36,219 nucleotides of DNA, from positions 1 through 36,219 of the forward strand of contig NZ_JABSNM010000032.1 in the NCBI RefSeq assembly GCF_013294065.1, in the 5' to 3' direction. Below, in pieces: positions 1 to 10,449 of the stretch. Numbering within the stretch: the first letter of the stretch is position 1; the number at the start of each line of letters is the position of its first letter. Made by a program: the position numbers and the translations under genes. Origin of the DNA: Sphaerotilus uruguayifluvii. GTDB lineage: Bacteria > Pseudomonadota > Gammaproteobacteria > Burkholderiales > Burkholderiaceae_C. The notes under the pieces are model-generated. The model had not been told where the DNA came from and made no database searches. It saw nothing but the letters and a program-made list of their open reading frames with translations.

Positions 1-152
1 ACCGGCGTGCGCGGCTTGGTCTCCATCGCGTGCGCGATCTGCGGCACGAAGGCCGGGCCGAGACCCAGCGAGGTCGCGGTGAGCGAGCAGTATTTGAGGA
101 GGCTGCGGCGCGAGATGCCTTGCCGCCGCATCACTTCGTAAAACGTTTCCAT
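1..152 (-). CDS. hupS: [NiFe]-hydrogenase small subunit precursor, N-terminal part only (cut by window edge)
   Basis: Only the first 50 codons are inside the window; the gene continues off the left edge. The start is the ATG at 152, with a GAGGAG ribosome-binding sequence about 6 nt upstream. The N-terminus reads [20 protein letters not shown], a twin-arginine signal with an S-R-R-x-L-L-K core (the usual Phe is Leu). It then runs through a hydrophobic stretch to a predicted signal-peptidase site near AHA-METKP. This closely resembles HoxK/HupS of membrane-bound uptake hydrogenases, which carry three Fe-S clusters and are exported by Tat already bound to the large subunit. The cluster-binding cysteines lie outside the window. 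The gene follows cheD by 169 bp, which is not its expected neighbour. The family call is secure; whether the gene is intact cannot be judged here. Confidence 0.9.
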   Translation of the reverse strand, partial: METFYEVMRRQGISRRSLLKYCSLTATSLGLGPAFVPQIAHAMETKPRTP

Positions 153-321
153 GGAGGGCTCCTCGACTCGTTCCCCCTTCGATTCTGGTCGGTCATTCCA
201 CCGGAGAAGGGCCGAAGTGGTCCGGGACAGGGGTCGCATTTCGAGATTGCGCGCCGTGCCGGACCTGCTGCACACCTGCCCGGTCATGCCCGGGTGCAGG
301 GGGGGAACGGAACGGTCGCGC
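153..321 (-). promoter_or_regulatory. Intergenic region upstream of hupS
   Basis: These 169 bp separate the cheD stop codon from the hupS start and must hold the hupS promoter if the gene is transcribed independently. In related bacteria this promoter is sigma-54 dependent and HoxA activated. Several GG-N10-GC matches occur on the minus strand (for example GG complementary to 279-280 and GC complementary to 267-268, reading GGGCAG-5 nt-CAGCA), but such matches are common by chance at this GC content. An imperfect hairpin lies at about 275-300 (CCTGC/GCAGG outer stem, CCGG/CCGG inner stem); it lacks a U-tract, so it is not a clear terminator for cheD. No clear IHF-like A/T-rich site is visible. 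Confidence 0.3.
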
Positions 322-885
322 TCAGCGCGGTCGCATCCGCTGGATCGTCTGCCGCGACGAGCTGCCGCGGCGTACCTCGATGCGGCCCTCGTGCAGGTCC
401 AGCACCACGGTGCGCGGCACGAAGTCGCCGACATCGACCGCCTGCAGATCGAAGCCGTGGCGGTCGATCAGCTCGCAGCCGATGGCGATGTTGCGCTCGC
501 CGATGTTGAAGTTCGGGCCATCCCGGCCCGGCATGGTGTCGGCGCCGCCGTAGAGATGGGTCTGGAAGTCGGCGGGTCGGGTGCCGCTGCGCTCGATGGC
601 ATGCAGCAGCAGGCCGATCGCCTCGTCGCCGAAGCGGGCGTCGGGCGGGCCGCCGCGGCGCTGTCGGCCGGGCAGCAGGTAGTGGCACATCGCGCCGATG
701 CGCCGCTGCGGATGCCACAGCACCAGCGCGACGCACGAGCCCAGCAGCGTGCGCACCGTGCCGGCCTGGGTGCCGAAGTAGAGCTGGCCGGCCAGCAGGT
801 TCAGCGCATGGCCGTGGCGGGGCTGCACGAAGCCGGAGACGGGTTCGCGGTGGTGTACCGCCGCTTCAGTGAGGCGGCTGCGCAT
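322..885 (-). CDS. cheD: Chemoreceptor glutamine deamidase CheD
   Basis: The product has 187 residues. CheD deamidates glutamines on chemoreceptors and, in bacteria with CheC, modulates CheC phosphatase activity. The catalytic pair is visible: Cys51 in [11 protein letters not shown] and His68 in GAMCHYLLP, 17 residues apart as in the Thermotoga enzyme, with Thr46 just before the Cys. The typical YGGADTM and NIGERNI segments follow. The ATG at 885 overlaps the end of cheW by 20 bp, indicating one transcript. Downstream cheB or cheR would often be expected, but the next gene is hupS. The length is normal for the family, so the gene is probably functional. Confidence 0.93.
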   Translation of the reverse strand: MRSRLTEAAVHHREPVSGFVQPRHGHALNLLAGQLYFGTQAGTVRTLLGSCVALVLWHPQRRIGAMCHYLLPGRQRRGGPPDARFGDEAIGLLLHAIERSGTRPADFQTHLYGGADTMPGRDGPNFNIGERNIAIGCELIDRHGFDLQAVDVGDFVPRTVVLDLHEGRIEVRRGSSSRQTIQRMRPR

Positions 886-1426
886 GCTGGCGATGCTCGC
901 CGATCAGCCCGACCAGGCGCTGCGGATCGAGGATCGCGGCCAGGTCGAGCTCGGGCGTGGCCTGCTGGCGGTGGCGCACCATGCTGCGCAGATGCGCCGC
1001 GTCGATGCGCGTGCCCAGCCGCGGCACCGGCTCGAGGTCGCGTTCGGCGATGTTGATGACCTCCTGCACCGCGTCGACCAGCACGCCCAGCGTCTGCGTG
1101 CCGCCGTCGTCGGGCAGGCAGACGTCGACGATGACGATGCAGGTGCGCCGGCCGATGACGGTGGCGGGCAGGCCGAGCCGGGCGCCGAGGTCGATCACCG
1201 GCACGACGACGCCGCGCAGGTTCATCACGCCGCGAACGAAGGCCGGCATCAGCGGCAGCGGCGTCATGTGGCCGACCTCGAGGATCTCGCGCACCAGGTC
1301 GATGCGCACCGCGCAGGGCTCCAGGCCGAGCGCGAAGCACAGGAACTGGTGCAGCGGCGATCCGTCGTCCTCCCGGGCCGGCTGGCCGTGACCGCGGGAG
1401 GCGGAAGCGATCGATGAGGCGATCAT
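866..1426 (-). CDS. cheW: Chemotaxis coupling protein CheW
   Basis: The product has 186 residues and couples chemoreceptors to the histidine kinase CheA in receptor arrays. The CheW fold is recognisable: HQFLCFALGLEPCAVRIDLV at the start of the domain, the VRGVMNLRGVVVPVIDL loop, and CIVIVDV and LGVLVDAVQEV strands. The N-terminus has about 25 poorly conserved residues before the domain. The ATG at 1426 was chosen because it lies 25 nt after the receptor stop codon; longer starts would run into the receptor gene. No strong Shine-Dalgarno sequence is visible, so translation may depend on coupling. No cheA is in the window, so the kinase partner must be encoded elsewhere. Confidence 0.93.
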   Translation of the reverse strand: MIASSIASASRGHGQPAREDDGSPLHQFLCFALGLEPCAVRIDLVREILEVGHMTPLPLMPAFVRGVMNLRGVVVPVIDLGARLGLPATVIGRRTCIVIVDVCLPDDGGTQTLGVLVDAVQEVINIAERDLEPVPRLGTRIDAAHLRSMVRHRQQATPELDLAAILDPQRLVGLIGEHRQHAQPPH

Positions 1427-1451
1427 GGCGGGCAGGGCGTGCGGGCCGGGT

Positions 1452-3332
1452 TCAGAAATGACCGAAGCCGGCCTCGATCGCCATCGCCGCGCGGCCGCGC
1501 GAGCCGCTGCCCACCGGCATGGTACGGGCGCGGCGGCTGCCTTCGTCGAAGCCGCCCGAAGACCGTGCGGCACCCGTGCGGGTCGGCGCGGCGGCGCCGA
1601 AGCCGCCGTCGTCCTGCGCCAGACGGAAGAAGGCGATCATCTCCTGCAGCTGCGCGGCCTGGCCGGAGAGTTCCTCGGCGGTGGCCGAAAGCTCCTCGGA
1701 GGCCGAGGCGTTCTGCTGCGTCGCGCTGTTGAGGTGGCTCATCGCGGTGGTGATCTGGTTGACGCCCGCGGCCTGTTCGCCCGAGGCGGCCGAGATCTCC
1801 TGCACCAGCTCGGAGGTCCGGTTGATCGTCGGCACCATCTGCGTGAGCACATTGCCGGCCTGCTCGGCCATCTGCACGCTCGAGCCGGCGAGCTGGCCGA
1901 TCTCCTGCGCGGCGACCTGGCTGCGCTCGGCGAGCTTGCGCACCTCGGCGGCGACCACCGCGAAGCCCTTGCCATGTTCGCCGGCGCGTGCCGCCTCGAT
2001 CGCAGCATTGAGCGCCAGCAGATTGGTCTGATAGGCGATGTCGTCGATGATCGAGATCTTCGAGGCGATCGACTTCATCGCCTCGACGGTGCGGGTCACC
2101 GCCGAGCCGCCCGTCACCGCCTCGCTTGCGGCCTTGGAGGCCATGCCGTCGGTGATGTTGGCGTTCTCCGAGTTCTGCTTGACCGAAGCCGCCATCTCCT
2201 GCAGCGAGGCGGTGGTCTCCTCGACGCTGGCGGCCTGCTCCGAGGCCGACTGCGACAGCGTCTGCGAGGTGCTCGAGACCTGGCTGGCCGCGGCGGTCAG
2301 CGCGTCGGCTGCCGCCATCACGTCGCTGATGGTGCGCGACAGCTTGGTCATCGTGTTGTTGACCGCATCCTTCAGCTCGGCGAAGGAGCCGGCGTAGTGG
2401 CCCTGCACCGGCCGGGTCATGTCGCCGGCCTCCATGCTGGCCATGACCTGCTGGACCTCCTGGATCGGCTCGACGATCGAGTCCATCGTGTTGTTGATGC
2501 CCTCGATGATGCGGCGGAAGTCGCCGGCATGGCGCGCGGCGTCGGCCCGCACGTCGAGCCGACCCTCGGAGGCGGCATCGGCCAGGGTCCGGGTGTCCTC
2601 GACCAGCGCCTTCAGGTTGCTGCGCACCTGCTCGATGGTGCGGTTGATGAAGGCCTTCTTGCCGGGCAGCTGCACCATCGGCGCATCGAAGTTGCCGTCG
2701 CCGAAGGCCTGGATGCAGGCCATGGCCTGCTTCTTGACCGTGATGTGCGCGCCGACCATCGCATTGATGCCCTCGGCCATCGTGCGGAAGTCGCCGTTGA
2801 AGCGGGGTGCGTCGACCACCACGTCGATGTCGCCGCGCTCGTGCTCGGCCGCCATGTGGTTCATCTGGGTGATCAGGCCCTTGAGATTGCGCCGGACCTG
2901 CTCGATCGTGTCGTTGATGAAGGCCTTCTTGCCCGGCAGCTGCGGCATCGGGGCGTCGAAGTTGCCCTGGCCGAACTCGTGGACCACGCCCATCGCCAGC
3001 TTCTTGACCGCGATGTGCGCGCCTACCAGCTCGTTGATGCCCTGCGCCATCTGGCGCAGCTCGCCGCGGTAGCGGCTGGGGTCGATGACGACGTCGATGT
3101 CGCCCTTGTCATGCTCGGACTGCATGCGCGCCAGATCGATGCGCATCTGCGCGACGGTGTCGATCAGCTGGTTGACCGCGGCCGCGGTCGAGTGCAGGTG
3201 CGCGGGCAGCGCGGCGGCATCGATGCGCTGCGAGAAGTCGCCCTGGGCGGCGGCCTGGACGGCACGGGCGAGATGACGCTCGATCGCGTCCTGTTCGCGC
3301 TGGGCCTGGTAGATGCTCTTGATCTGGAACAT
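1452..3332 (-). CDS. Soluble methyl-accepting chemotaxis protein with tandem HAMP-like repeats
   Basis: The product has 626 residues. The C-terminal half is a classical receptor signalling domain: the hairpin tip around residues 429-471 contains [20 protein letters not shown] and [16 protein letters not shown]. There is no signal peptide, membrane segment or recognisable ligand-binding domain. Residues 74-253 hold two near-identical 90-residue units, each starting with a GDIDVV motif and containing [10 protein letters not shown], and a third, diverged unit starts at about 257 (GRLDVRAD). These look like poly-HAMP modules. The last five residues, GFGHF, fit the loose aromatic-x-x-aromatic pattern of a CheR/CheB tether. 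The ATG at 3332 has an upstream GGAG. The signal sensed is unknown; input could come from a partner protein such as the adjacent STAS protein. Confidence 0.92.
   Translation of the reverse strand: MFQIKSIYQAQREQDAIERHLARAVQAAAQGDFSQRIDAAALPAHLHSTAAAVNQLIDTVAQMRIDLARMQSEHDKGDIDVVIDPSRYRGELRQMAQGINELVGAHIAVKKLAMGVVHEFGQGNFDAPMPQLPGKKAFINDTIEQVRRNLKGLITQMNHMAAEHERGDIDVVVDAPRFNGDFRTMAEGINAMVGAHITVKKQAMACIQAFGDGNFDAPMVQLPGKKAFINRTIEQVRSNLKALVEDTRTLADAASEGRLDVRADAARHAGDFRRIIEGINNTMDSIVEPIQEVQQVMASMEAGDMTRPVQGHYAGSFAELKDAVNNTMTKLSRTISDVMAAADALTAAASQVSSTSQTLSQSASEQAASVEETTASLQEMAASVKQNSENANITDGMASKAASEAVTGGSAVTRTVEAMKSIASKISIIDDIAYQTNLLALNAAIEAARAGEHGKGFAVVAAEVRKLAERSQVAAQEIGQLAGSSVQMAEQAGNVLTQMVPTINRTSELVQEISAASGEQAAGVNQITTAMSHLNSATQQNASASEELSATAEELSGQAAQLQEMIAFFRLAQDDGGFGAAAPTRTGAARSSGGFDEGSRRARTMPVGSGSRGRAAMAIEAGFGHF
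2574..3113 (-). repeat. In-gene tandem repeat, two 270-bp units in the receptor gene
   Basis: Codons 74-163 and 164-253 of the receptor encode the same 90-residue module twice in perfect register: GDID at 77-80 and 167-170, [10 protein letters not shown] at 131-140 and 221-230, and GNFDAPM in both. A third unit, weaker in sequence but in the same phase, begins at residue 257. The exact period suggests internal duplication of a HAMP pair. Confidence 0.85.
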
Positions 3333-3350
3333 GGTTGACTTCTCCGGAGG

Positions 3351-3659
3351 TCAGGCCCGCAGCGCGTCCAGACCGTAGCGTTGCAGGGACTCGACCACGG
3401 CGGTCGACGGCTGGAGGATCTGGAGGGTGCGGCCCGATTCGCGCAGGCTGCGCGAGAGTGCCAGCAGCAGCTGGATGCCGGCGCTGTCGCAGGCGTGCAC
3501 GCCCGACAGGTCGAGGCGGCCGTCGGTCTGCGGCAGCCATTCGAGCAGGCGCTCGCGCACCGCGGCGGCCTGCACGATCGTCAGCTCGCCATCGAGGGCC
3601 AGCGCGTCGACCGGAGTCTCGGCGGGCGCATCGGCGCAGGGAATGTCGCTCATCGTCAT
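3351..3659 (-). CDS. STAS-domain protein in the chemotaxis cluster
   Basis: The product has about 102 residues and is a stand-alone STAS domain (anti-sigma-factor antagonist/MlaB type). The conserved loop DLSGVHACDSAGIQLLLALS carries the DSAG serine that is phosphorylated in SpoIIAA-like proteins. It starts just after cheY, ends 18 nt before the receptor, and so belongs to the same transcript. Two in-frame ATGs (3659 and 3653) are possible; an upstream GTG at 3686 would overlap cheY and is less likely. STAS proteins are found in several chemosensory clusters, but the partner here is not evident: no anti-sigma kinase is in the window. The domain call is firm and the role is inferred. Confidence 0.8.
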   Translation of the reverse strand: MTMSDIPCADAPAETPVDALALDGELTIVQAAAVRERLLEWLPQTDGRLDLSGVHACDSAGIQLLLALSRSLRESGRTLQILQPSTAVVESLQRYGLDALRA

Positions 3660-3676
3660 CGCCGCCGCGGTGCCGC

Positions 3677-4039
3677 TCACATGCACAGACGCGAGACCGC
3701 GTCGACCAGCTGCGAGGGCTGGAAGGGCTTGGTGATCCAGGCGCGCACGCCGGCAGCCTTGCCCTCGGCCTTCTTGGTGTCCTGCGACTCGGTCGTCAGC
3801 ATGATGATCGGCGTGAACTTGAACGGCCCGGCCTTGACGAAGCGCGCGAAGCTCAGCCCGTCCAGGCGCGGCATGTTGACGTCGCAGACGATCAGGTTGG
3901 GCTTGTGCGCCTCGAGCTTGCCCTTGGCGTCCTCGCCGTCGACGGCCTCGACGACTACGTAGCCGGCCTTCTGCAAGGCCAGCTTCACCACGGTCCGGAA
4001 ACTGCTCGAATCGTCGACGACCAGAATGGTCTTGCTCAT
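3677..4039 (-). CDS. cheY: CheY-type single-domain response regulator
   Basis: The product has 120 residues and is a receiver domain with no output domain. The active-site residues are in place: acidic pair Asp9/Asp10, phospho-acceptor Asp53 (CDVNMPRLDG), the Thr82/Thr83 switch position (MLTTES), and Lys104 in the TKPF motif, preceded by an aromatic Trp101 where CheY has Tyr106. The ATG at 4039 has a good GAGGTGA Shine-Dalgarno sequence 6 nt upstream. It lies 60 nt after the CheZ-like gene and just before the STAS gene. Phosphorylation would come from a CheA not present here; the output could be the flagellar motor or the adjacent STAS protein. Confidence 0.9.
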   Translation of the reverse strand: MSKTILVVDDSSSFRTVVKLALQKAGYVVVEAVDGEDAKGKLEAHKPNLIVCDVNMPRLDGLSFARFVKAGPFKFTPIIMLTTESQDTKKAEGKAAGVRAWITKPFQPSQLVDAVSRLCM

Positions 4040-4099
4040 GAAATCACCTCGGTCGGGGGCTGTTGTTCAGGGGTGTCGTGCCGGAAATGCATCAGGGGA

Positions 4100-5020
4100 T
4101 CAGAAGAACTCGATGCCGGAGGGGGCGGGCGGCGTGCCCGCGACGCCGCTGCCGTCATGCAGCAGCTGCTGCTCGCGCATCGTGTAGGAGTGCTCGAGCT
4201 GGGCCAGCCAGCGCATCGCGTCGGCATGGGTGGCGTGCTCGTTGCTGGCCATCCACTCGATGAAGCGCTGCATGTCGGCGGCCACGCCGTGCAGCATCTG
4301 GCTCATGCGGTCCTGGAACTGCAGGCCGACGAGCACCTGCTCGAGGTCCTGCTCGATGCGTGCGCTCATGCCGCGGATGGTGTCGGCCATCGCGGTGGCA
4401 TGGCCGGGGGCGGTGTCGGCGAGCAGGCGATCGAGGGCCTGCGCGGCGCGGCTGCGTGCCTGGTCCTGCTGCGCGTGATCGACGCGCAGCTCGGCGGCGA
4501 CCTGCCGGGCCAGCTGCGCCAGCGTCTGGCGGGTGCCGTCGAGGCGCTGCAGTCCGCCGGCCAGCGCGGGATCGGCGCCGGCCAGCACGCTGGCCTCGCG
4601 CAGCGAGCGCTCGACATCCTCGATCTGCAGCAGGCCGTCGGAGAGCTGGGCGAGCAGCTGCTCGCGGCGCTGGCTGGCGAGATCGACCTGGTCGACCAGC
4701 TCGCCGAGGATCTCGTCGCGGCGCTGGACCCAGTGGCGCGAGACCAGCGGCGCGACCGTCTCGTCGGCCTGTCGGCTGACCTCGGTGACGCCGTCGCACA
4801 GCTGGGAGAAGGTCTCCAGCAGCCGGCAGACGCCGTCCTCGACCGCGACGCGCGAGGCGTCGACATGACGCTTCCAGACCGGAACGACCTCGGCGACCAT
4901 CAGGCGCGGGCCGTCGCTGACGGGGGCGTCATCCGCACGATCGGGGACCGGGGGCGCGGTCGGTGCGGCGTCTTCGTGCTCAGGCTGCATGGGCATGTCG
5001 GGTCGGGTGGGAGGGCGCAT
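4100..5020 (-). CDS. CheZ-like chemotaxis phosphatase candidate
   Basis: The product has 306 residues and is predicted to be largely helical and soluble, with long heptad-like stretches. At residues 233-241 it reads LQFQDRMSQ, matching the CheZ active-site helix (FQDLTGQ). Asp237 and Gln241 have the same D-x-x-x-Q spacing as the CheZ residues that insert into the CheY active site. The extreme C-terminus, GIEFF, is an aromatic/acidic tail after a flexible Gly/Pro linker, like the CheY-binding tail of CheZ. It is immediately upstream of cheY. Overall similarity to classical CheZ (about 214 residues) is low, so this is inferred from motif, tail and context. The start is uncertain; ATGs at 4996 and 4990 are alternatives. 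Confidence 0.6.
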   Translation of the reverse strand: MRPPTRPDMPMQPEHEDAAPTAPPVPDRADDAPVSDGPRLMVAEVVPVWKRHVDASRVAVEDGVCRLLETFSQLCDGVTEVSRQADETVAPLVSRHWVQRRDEILGELVDQVDLASQRREQLLAQLSDGLLQIEDVERSLREASVLAGADPALAGGLQRLDGTRQTLAQLARQVAAELRVDHAQQDQARSRAAQALDRLLADTAPGHATAMADTIRGMSARIEQDLEQVLVGLQFQDRMSQMLHGVAADMQRFIEWMASNEHATHADAMRWLAQLEHSYTMREQQLLHDGSGVAGTPPAPSGIEFF

Positions 5021-5086
5021 TCGTGCCCCCGCACTGTGACCCGCCGGCGCGATGCCCGATCGGCCGAATTCGGGACCGAATCGTCC

Positions 5087-5791
5087 TCAGTTGTCCCCGG
5101 AGGGCGAGGGGGCGCCGGCGCCCATGGCTTCCTTCCAGATCCGGACCGGCACATGGTGCGTCAGCCGGAACAGCGCCCGGTCGACCAGCGCCTCGTGCAC
5201 CTCGTGGCCGACGCCATCGGCGATGTCGAGCGTGGCGTCGCCGCCCTCCAGGCCGGAGAGATGCTCGAAGGCGGCGCGAGAGTTCGACGCGGCGATCACC
5301 GCGTCATCGCTGCCGTGCAGGAAGTGGTAGCTGGTCAGCGGCGAGATGGCCTCGGGCAGACGCGCGTAGCGGCCCGAGAAGGCCAGCACGCGCCCGGCCA
5401 GGCCGGGCACCGCCGCGCAGGCCTCCAGCGCCATGATCGAGCCCTGCGAGAAGCCGATCAGCGCGGTGGCGGCCTCGCCGATGCCGAAGTGGCGCTGGCA
5501 GGCGCGGACCAGCTCGACGAAGGCCGGCAGCGCCGCGCGCACCCGCGCCGGGCGGTCTTCTTCGGTCACGCCCTGGATCGAGAACCACTGGCGCCCGGCC
5601 AGCGCCGGATTGGCGTCGAAGGGCTCGACGCCGTCGGGCAGCACGAAGGCCGCGGCGGGAAAGGACTCGCGCAGCGCATGCGCCAGCGGCACGAGATCCT
5701 GCGCGCTGGCGCCGACGCCGTGCAGCAGGATCATCAGCTGCTTCGGGGGCTCGCCGGACTCGGGCAGGATCTGGATCAGTCGGATGTTCAT
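5087..5791 (-). CDS. Serine esterase/carboxylesterase (YpfH-like, alpha/beta hydrolase)
   Basis: The product has 234 residues and is a cytoplasmic alpha/beta hydrolase of the phospholipase/carboxylesterase family. The nucleophile is Ser115 in GFSQGS, the acid is probably Asp163 in HGSDDAV, and the base is His196 in GVGHEVH. The oxyanion-hole region ILLHGVGAS is near residue 22. The physiological substrate of this group is not established; related enzymes hydrolyse short-chain esters. The ATG at 5791 lies 23 nt after the threonine aldolase stop codon, so the gene is probably the last of the gcv transcript. A 66-nt gap then separates it from the CheZ-like gene. Confidence 0.85.
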   Translation of the reverse strand: MNIRLIQILPESGEPPKQLMILLHGVGASAQDLVPLAHALRESFPAAAFVLPDGVEPFDANPALAGRQWFSIQGVTEEDRPARVRAALPAFVELVRACQRHFGIGEAATALIGFSQGSIMALEACAAVPGLAGRVLAFSGRYARLPEAISPLTSYHFLHGSDDAVIAASNSRAAFEHLSGLEGGDATLDIADGVGHEVHEALVDRALFRLTHHVPVRIWKEAMGAGAPSPSGDN

Positions 5792-5814
5792 GGCGCCGAC
5801 TGTACGCCAGCCGC

Positions 5815-6888
5815 TCAGCGGCCGCAGGCCTGGCGGATGTCGGAGGCGAAGGCGTCGACCGACTCCGGCCGGGTGTCCCAGCTGCACATGAAGCGGCAGC
5901 CCCCGCCCGCGATGAACTGGTAGAAGCGCCAGCCCTTGGCATGCAGCGCGTTCACCGCCGGCTGCGGCAGCCGCGCGAAGACCGCGTTGGCCTGCGGCGC
6001 GTGCAGCAGCTCGACGCCGGGCACCTCGCGGAGGGCCGCGTGCAGCCGTGCCGCCATCGCGTTGGCGTGGCGCGCGTTGGCCAGCCAGGTGTCGTTCTCC
6101 AGCAGCCCCAGCCACGGTGCCGAGATGAAGCGCATCTTCGACGCCAGCTGGCCGGCCTGCTTGACCCGCCAGGCGAAGTCCTCGGACAGCGCCCGGTCGA
6201 AGAACACGACGGCCTCGCCGACCGGCAGGCCGTTCTTCGTGCCGCCGAAGCAGAGCACGTCGACGCCGGCGCGCCAGGTGATGTCGCTCGGGTGGCAGCC
6301 CAGCGTGGCCACCGCGTTGGCGAAGCGCGCGCCGTCCATGTGCACCTTGAGGTGGCGGCGCTTGGCGATCGCGGCGATCGCGCGCACCTCCTCGACGCTG
6401 TAGACCGTGCCCAGCTCGGTGGCCTGGGTCAGGCTCACCACCTTCGGCTTCGGGTAGTGGATGTCGTGGCGCTTGGTGACCAGCGACTCCACCGCGTCCG
6501 GCGTGAGCTTGCCGAGCCGCGCCGAGGCGCTCTCGGACTCGCCCACCAGCAGCTTCGAGCCGTTGGAGAAGAACTCCGGCCCGCCGCACTCGTCGGTCTC
6601 GATGTGCGCCACCGGGCTGCAGATCACCGAGTGGTAGCTCTGGCACAGCGAGGCCAGCGCCAGCGAGTTGGCCGCCGTGCCGTTGAAGACGAAATAGACG
6701 TCGCAGTCGGTCTGGAAGAGCTCGCGCAGTCCTTCCGAGACCTGCTGCGTCCAGCGGTCCTCGCCGTAGGCCGGCTCGTGGCCGCTGGTCTGCGCCTCCA
6801 TGAACCAGCGCGCGGCGTTCGGGCACATGCCGGCGTAGTTGTCGCTGGCGAAGTGCTGCTGGGGCAGGGCGGGGTCGGAAGGCGTCAT
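5815..6888 (-). CDS. ltaE: Low-specificity L-threonine aldolase (PLP enzyme)
   Basis: The product has 357 residues and is a fold-type I PLP enzyme that cleaves L-threonine/L-allo-threonine to glycine and acetaldehyde. The PLP lysine is Lys218 in CFGGTKNGLPVG. Asp185 and Arg188 (HMDGAR) and His95 (AHIETDECGG) are conserved cofactor/active-site residues. The N-terminal FASDNYAGMCPN motif is typical. It begins 23 nt after the gcvP stop, which suggests that glycine formed from threonine and glycine oxidised by the cleavage system are controlled together by the upstream riboswitch. The family call is firm; a related beta-eliminating lyase activity is less likely. Confidence 0.9.
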   Translation of the reverse strand: MTPSDPALPQQHFASDNYAGMCPNAARWFMEAQTSGHEPAYGEDRWTQQVSEGLRELFQTDCDVYFVFNGTAANSLALASLCQSYHSVICSPVAHIETDECGGPEFFSNGSKLLVGESESASARLGKLTPDAVESLVTKRHDIHYPKPKVVSLTQATELGTVYSVEEVRAIAAIAKRRHLKVHMDGARFANAVATLGCHPSDITWRAGVDVLCFGGTKNGLPVGEAVVFFDRALSEDFAWRVKQAGQLASKMRFISAPWLGLLENDTWLANARHANAMAARLHAALREVPGVELLHAPQANAVFARLPQPAVNALHAKGWRFYQFIAGGGCRFMCSWDTRPESVDAFASDIRQACGR

Positions 6889-6911
6889 CGTCAGGTCTCG
6901 TCAGGGCAGGT

Positions 6912-9824
<2,913 letters not shown>

Positions 9825-9980
9825 GGCGGTGGCGTCGTCGTCGGGCAAAGGCGCGGCCCGGGCCGGGCCTGCGGGCAGGCCGGCCGCAGGGCGGTCAGGC
9901 GGGAGGAGAAGGGGGCGGGGCGGCGGGAGCGCATGGCGTGCGGTTCATGCGGATCGCACCAGGCTCCCGCGCCGCCGGCA

Positions 9981-10352
9981 TCAGCCCTGGGTCAGGGCGT
10001 CGTAGGCGGTGGCGTCCATCAGGCCGTCGAGCTCGGCCGCATCGCTCACCTTGATCTTGAAGAACCAGCCGGCCTTCAGCGGGTCGGTGTTGGCCAGCGA
10101 CGGGTCGTCGCGCAGCGCCTCGTTGACCTCGACGATCTCGCCCGACAGCGGGGCGTAGACGTCCGCCGCGGCCTTGACCGACTCGACCACGCCGGCGATG
10201 TCGCCCTTGGCGAAGGTGGCGCCGACGGCCGGCAGGTCGACGAACACCACGTCACCGAGCGCGTCCTGCGCGTGGACGGTGATGCCGACGATCGCGGCGG
10301 CGGTGTCGGTGGCGTCGATCCACTCGTGGTCCGGGGTGTACTTGATGCTCAT
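9981..10352 (-). CDS. gcvH: Glycine cleavage system H protein
   Basis: The product has 123 residues and is the lipoyl carrier that shuttles the aminomethyl group between the P, T and L proteins. The lipoylated lysine is Lys60 in VESVKAAADVYAP, and the N-terminus (YTPDHEW) is typical. The ATG at 10352 has an AGGAG ribosome-binding site. It lies 97 nt after gcvT; that gap carries an 18-bp perfect palindrome. Length and motifs are normal. Confidence 0.97.
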   Translation of the reverse strand: MSIKYTPDHEWIDATDTAAAIVGITVHAQDALGDVVFVDLPAVGATFAKGDIAGVVESVKAAADVYAPLSGEIVEVNEALRDDPSLANTDPLKAGWFFKIKVSDAAELDGLMDATAYDALTQG

Positions 10353-10422
10353 GAGGGGCTCCTGGAGCGCATCCCGCAGGATGCGGATGGTTCGTTCGAT
10401 CGGTGAAATGACGGGCTGAGGA

Positions 10423-10440
10423 CGGCCGCCGCGGCGGCCG
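10423..10440. other. 18-bp GC palindrome between gcvT and gcvH
   Basis: CGGCCGCCGCGGCGGCCG is a perfect palindrome beginning 10 nt after the gcvT stop. In RNA it would fold into a short, very stable hairpin. No U-tract follows, so it is not an intrinsic terminator. It could stabilise the gcvT message or temper readthrough into gcvH. Confidence 0.4.
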
Positions 10441-10449
10441 ACGCGTGCT

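Noticed and set aside
263-284. Sigma-54-like GG-N10-GC element upstream of hupS
   Set aside because: It matches only the invariant dinucleotides plus a few consensus bases; such matches are frequent at this GC content. Kept only as a weak possibility in the intergenic entry.
1425-3338. Long plus-strand open frames, for example 1425-3338, 3335-5923, 6969-10406, 12014-13324, 16344-19631 and 24913-27846
   Set aside because: They lie exactly opposite clearly conserved minus-strand genes, have low-complexity Ala/Arg/Gly/His-rich translations with no known motifs, and are explained by the high GC content suppressing stop codons.
3660-3686. Longer STAS protein starting at the GTG at 3686
   Set aside because: The extension overlaps cheY, has no ribosome-binding site, and is outside the conserved domain; the ATGs at 3659 and 3653 are simpler.
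5057-5064. GCCGATCG on the minus strand, resembling a sigma-28 -10 element upstream of the CheZ-like gene
   Set aside because: No TAAA-type -35 element is found at the right distance, so the match is probably chance.
9825-9980. A separate promoter or small gene between gcvH and gcvP
   Set aside because: The 156-bp gap is GC-rich with short inverted repeats but shows no -35/-10 pair and no convincing small open frame.
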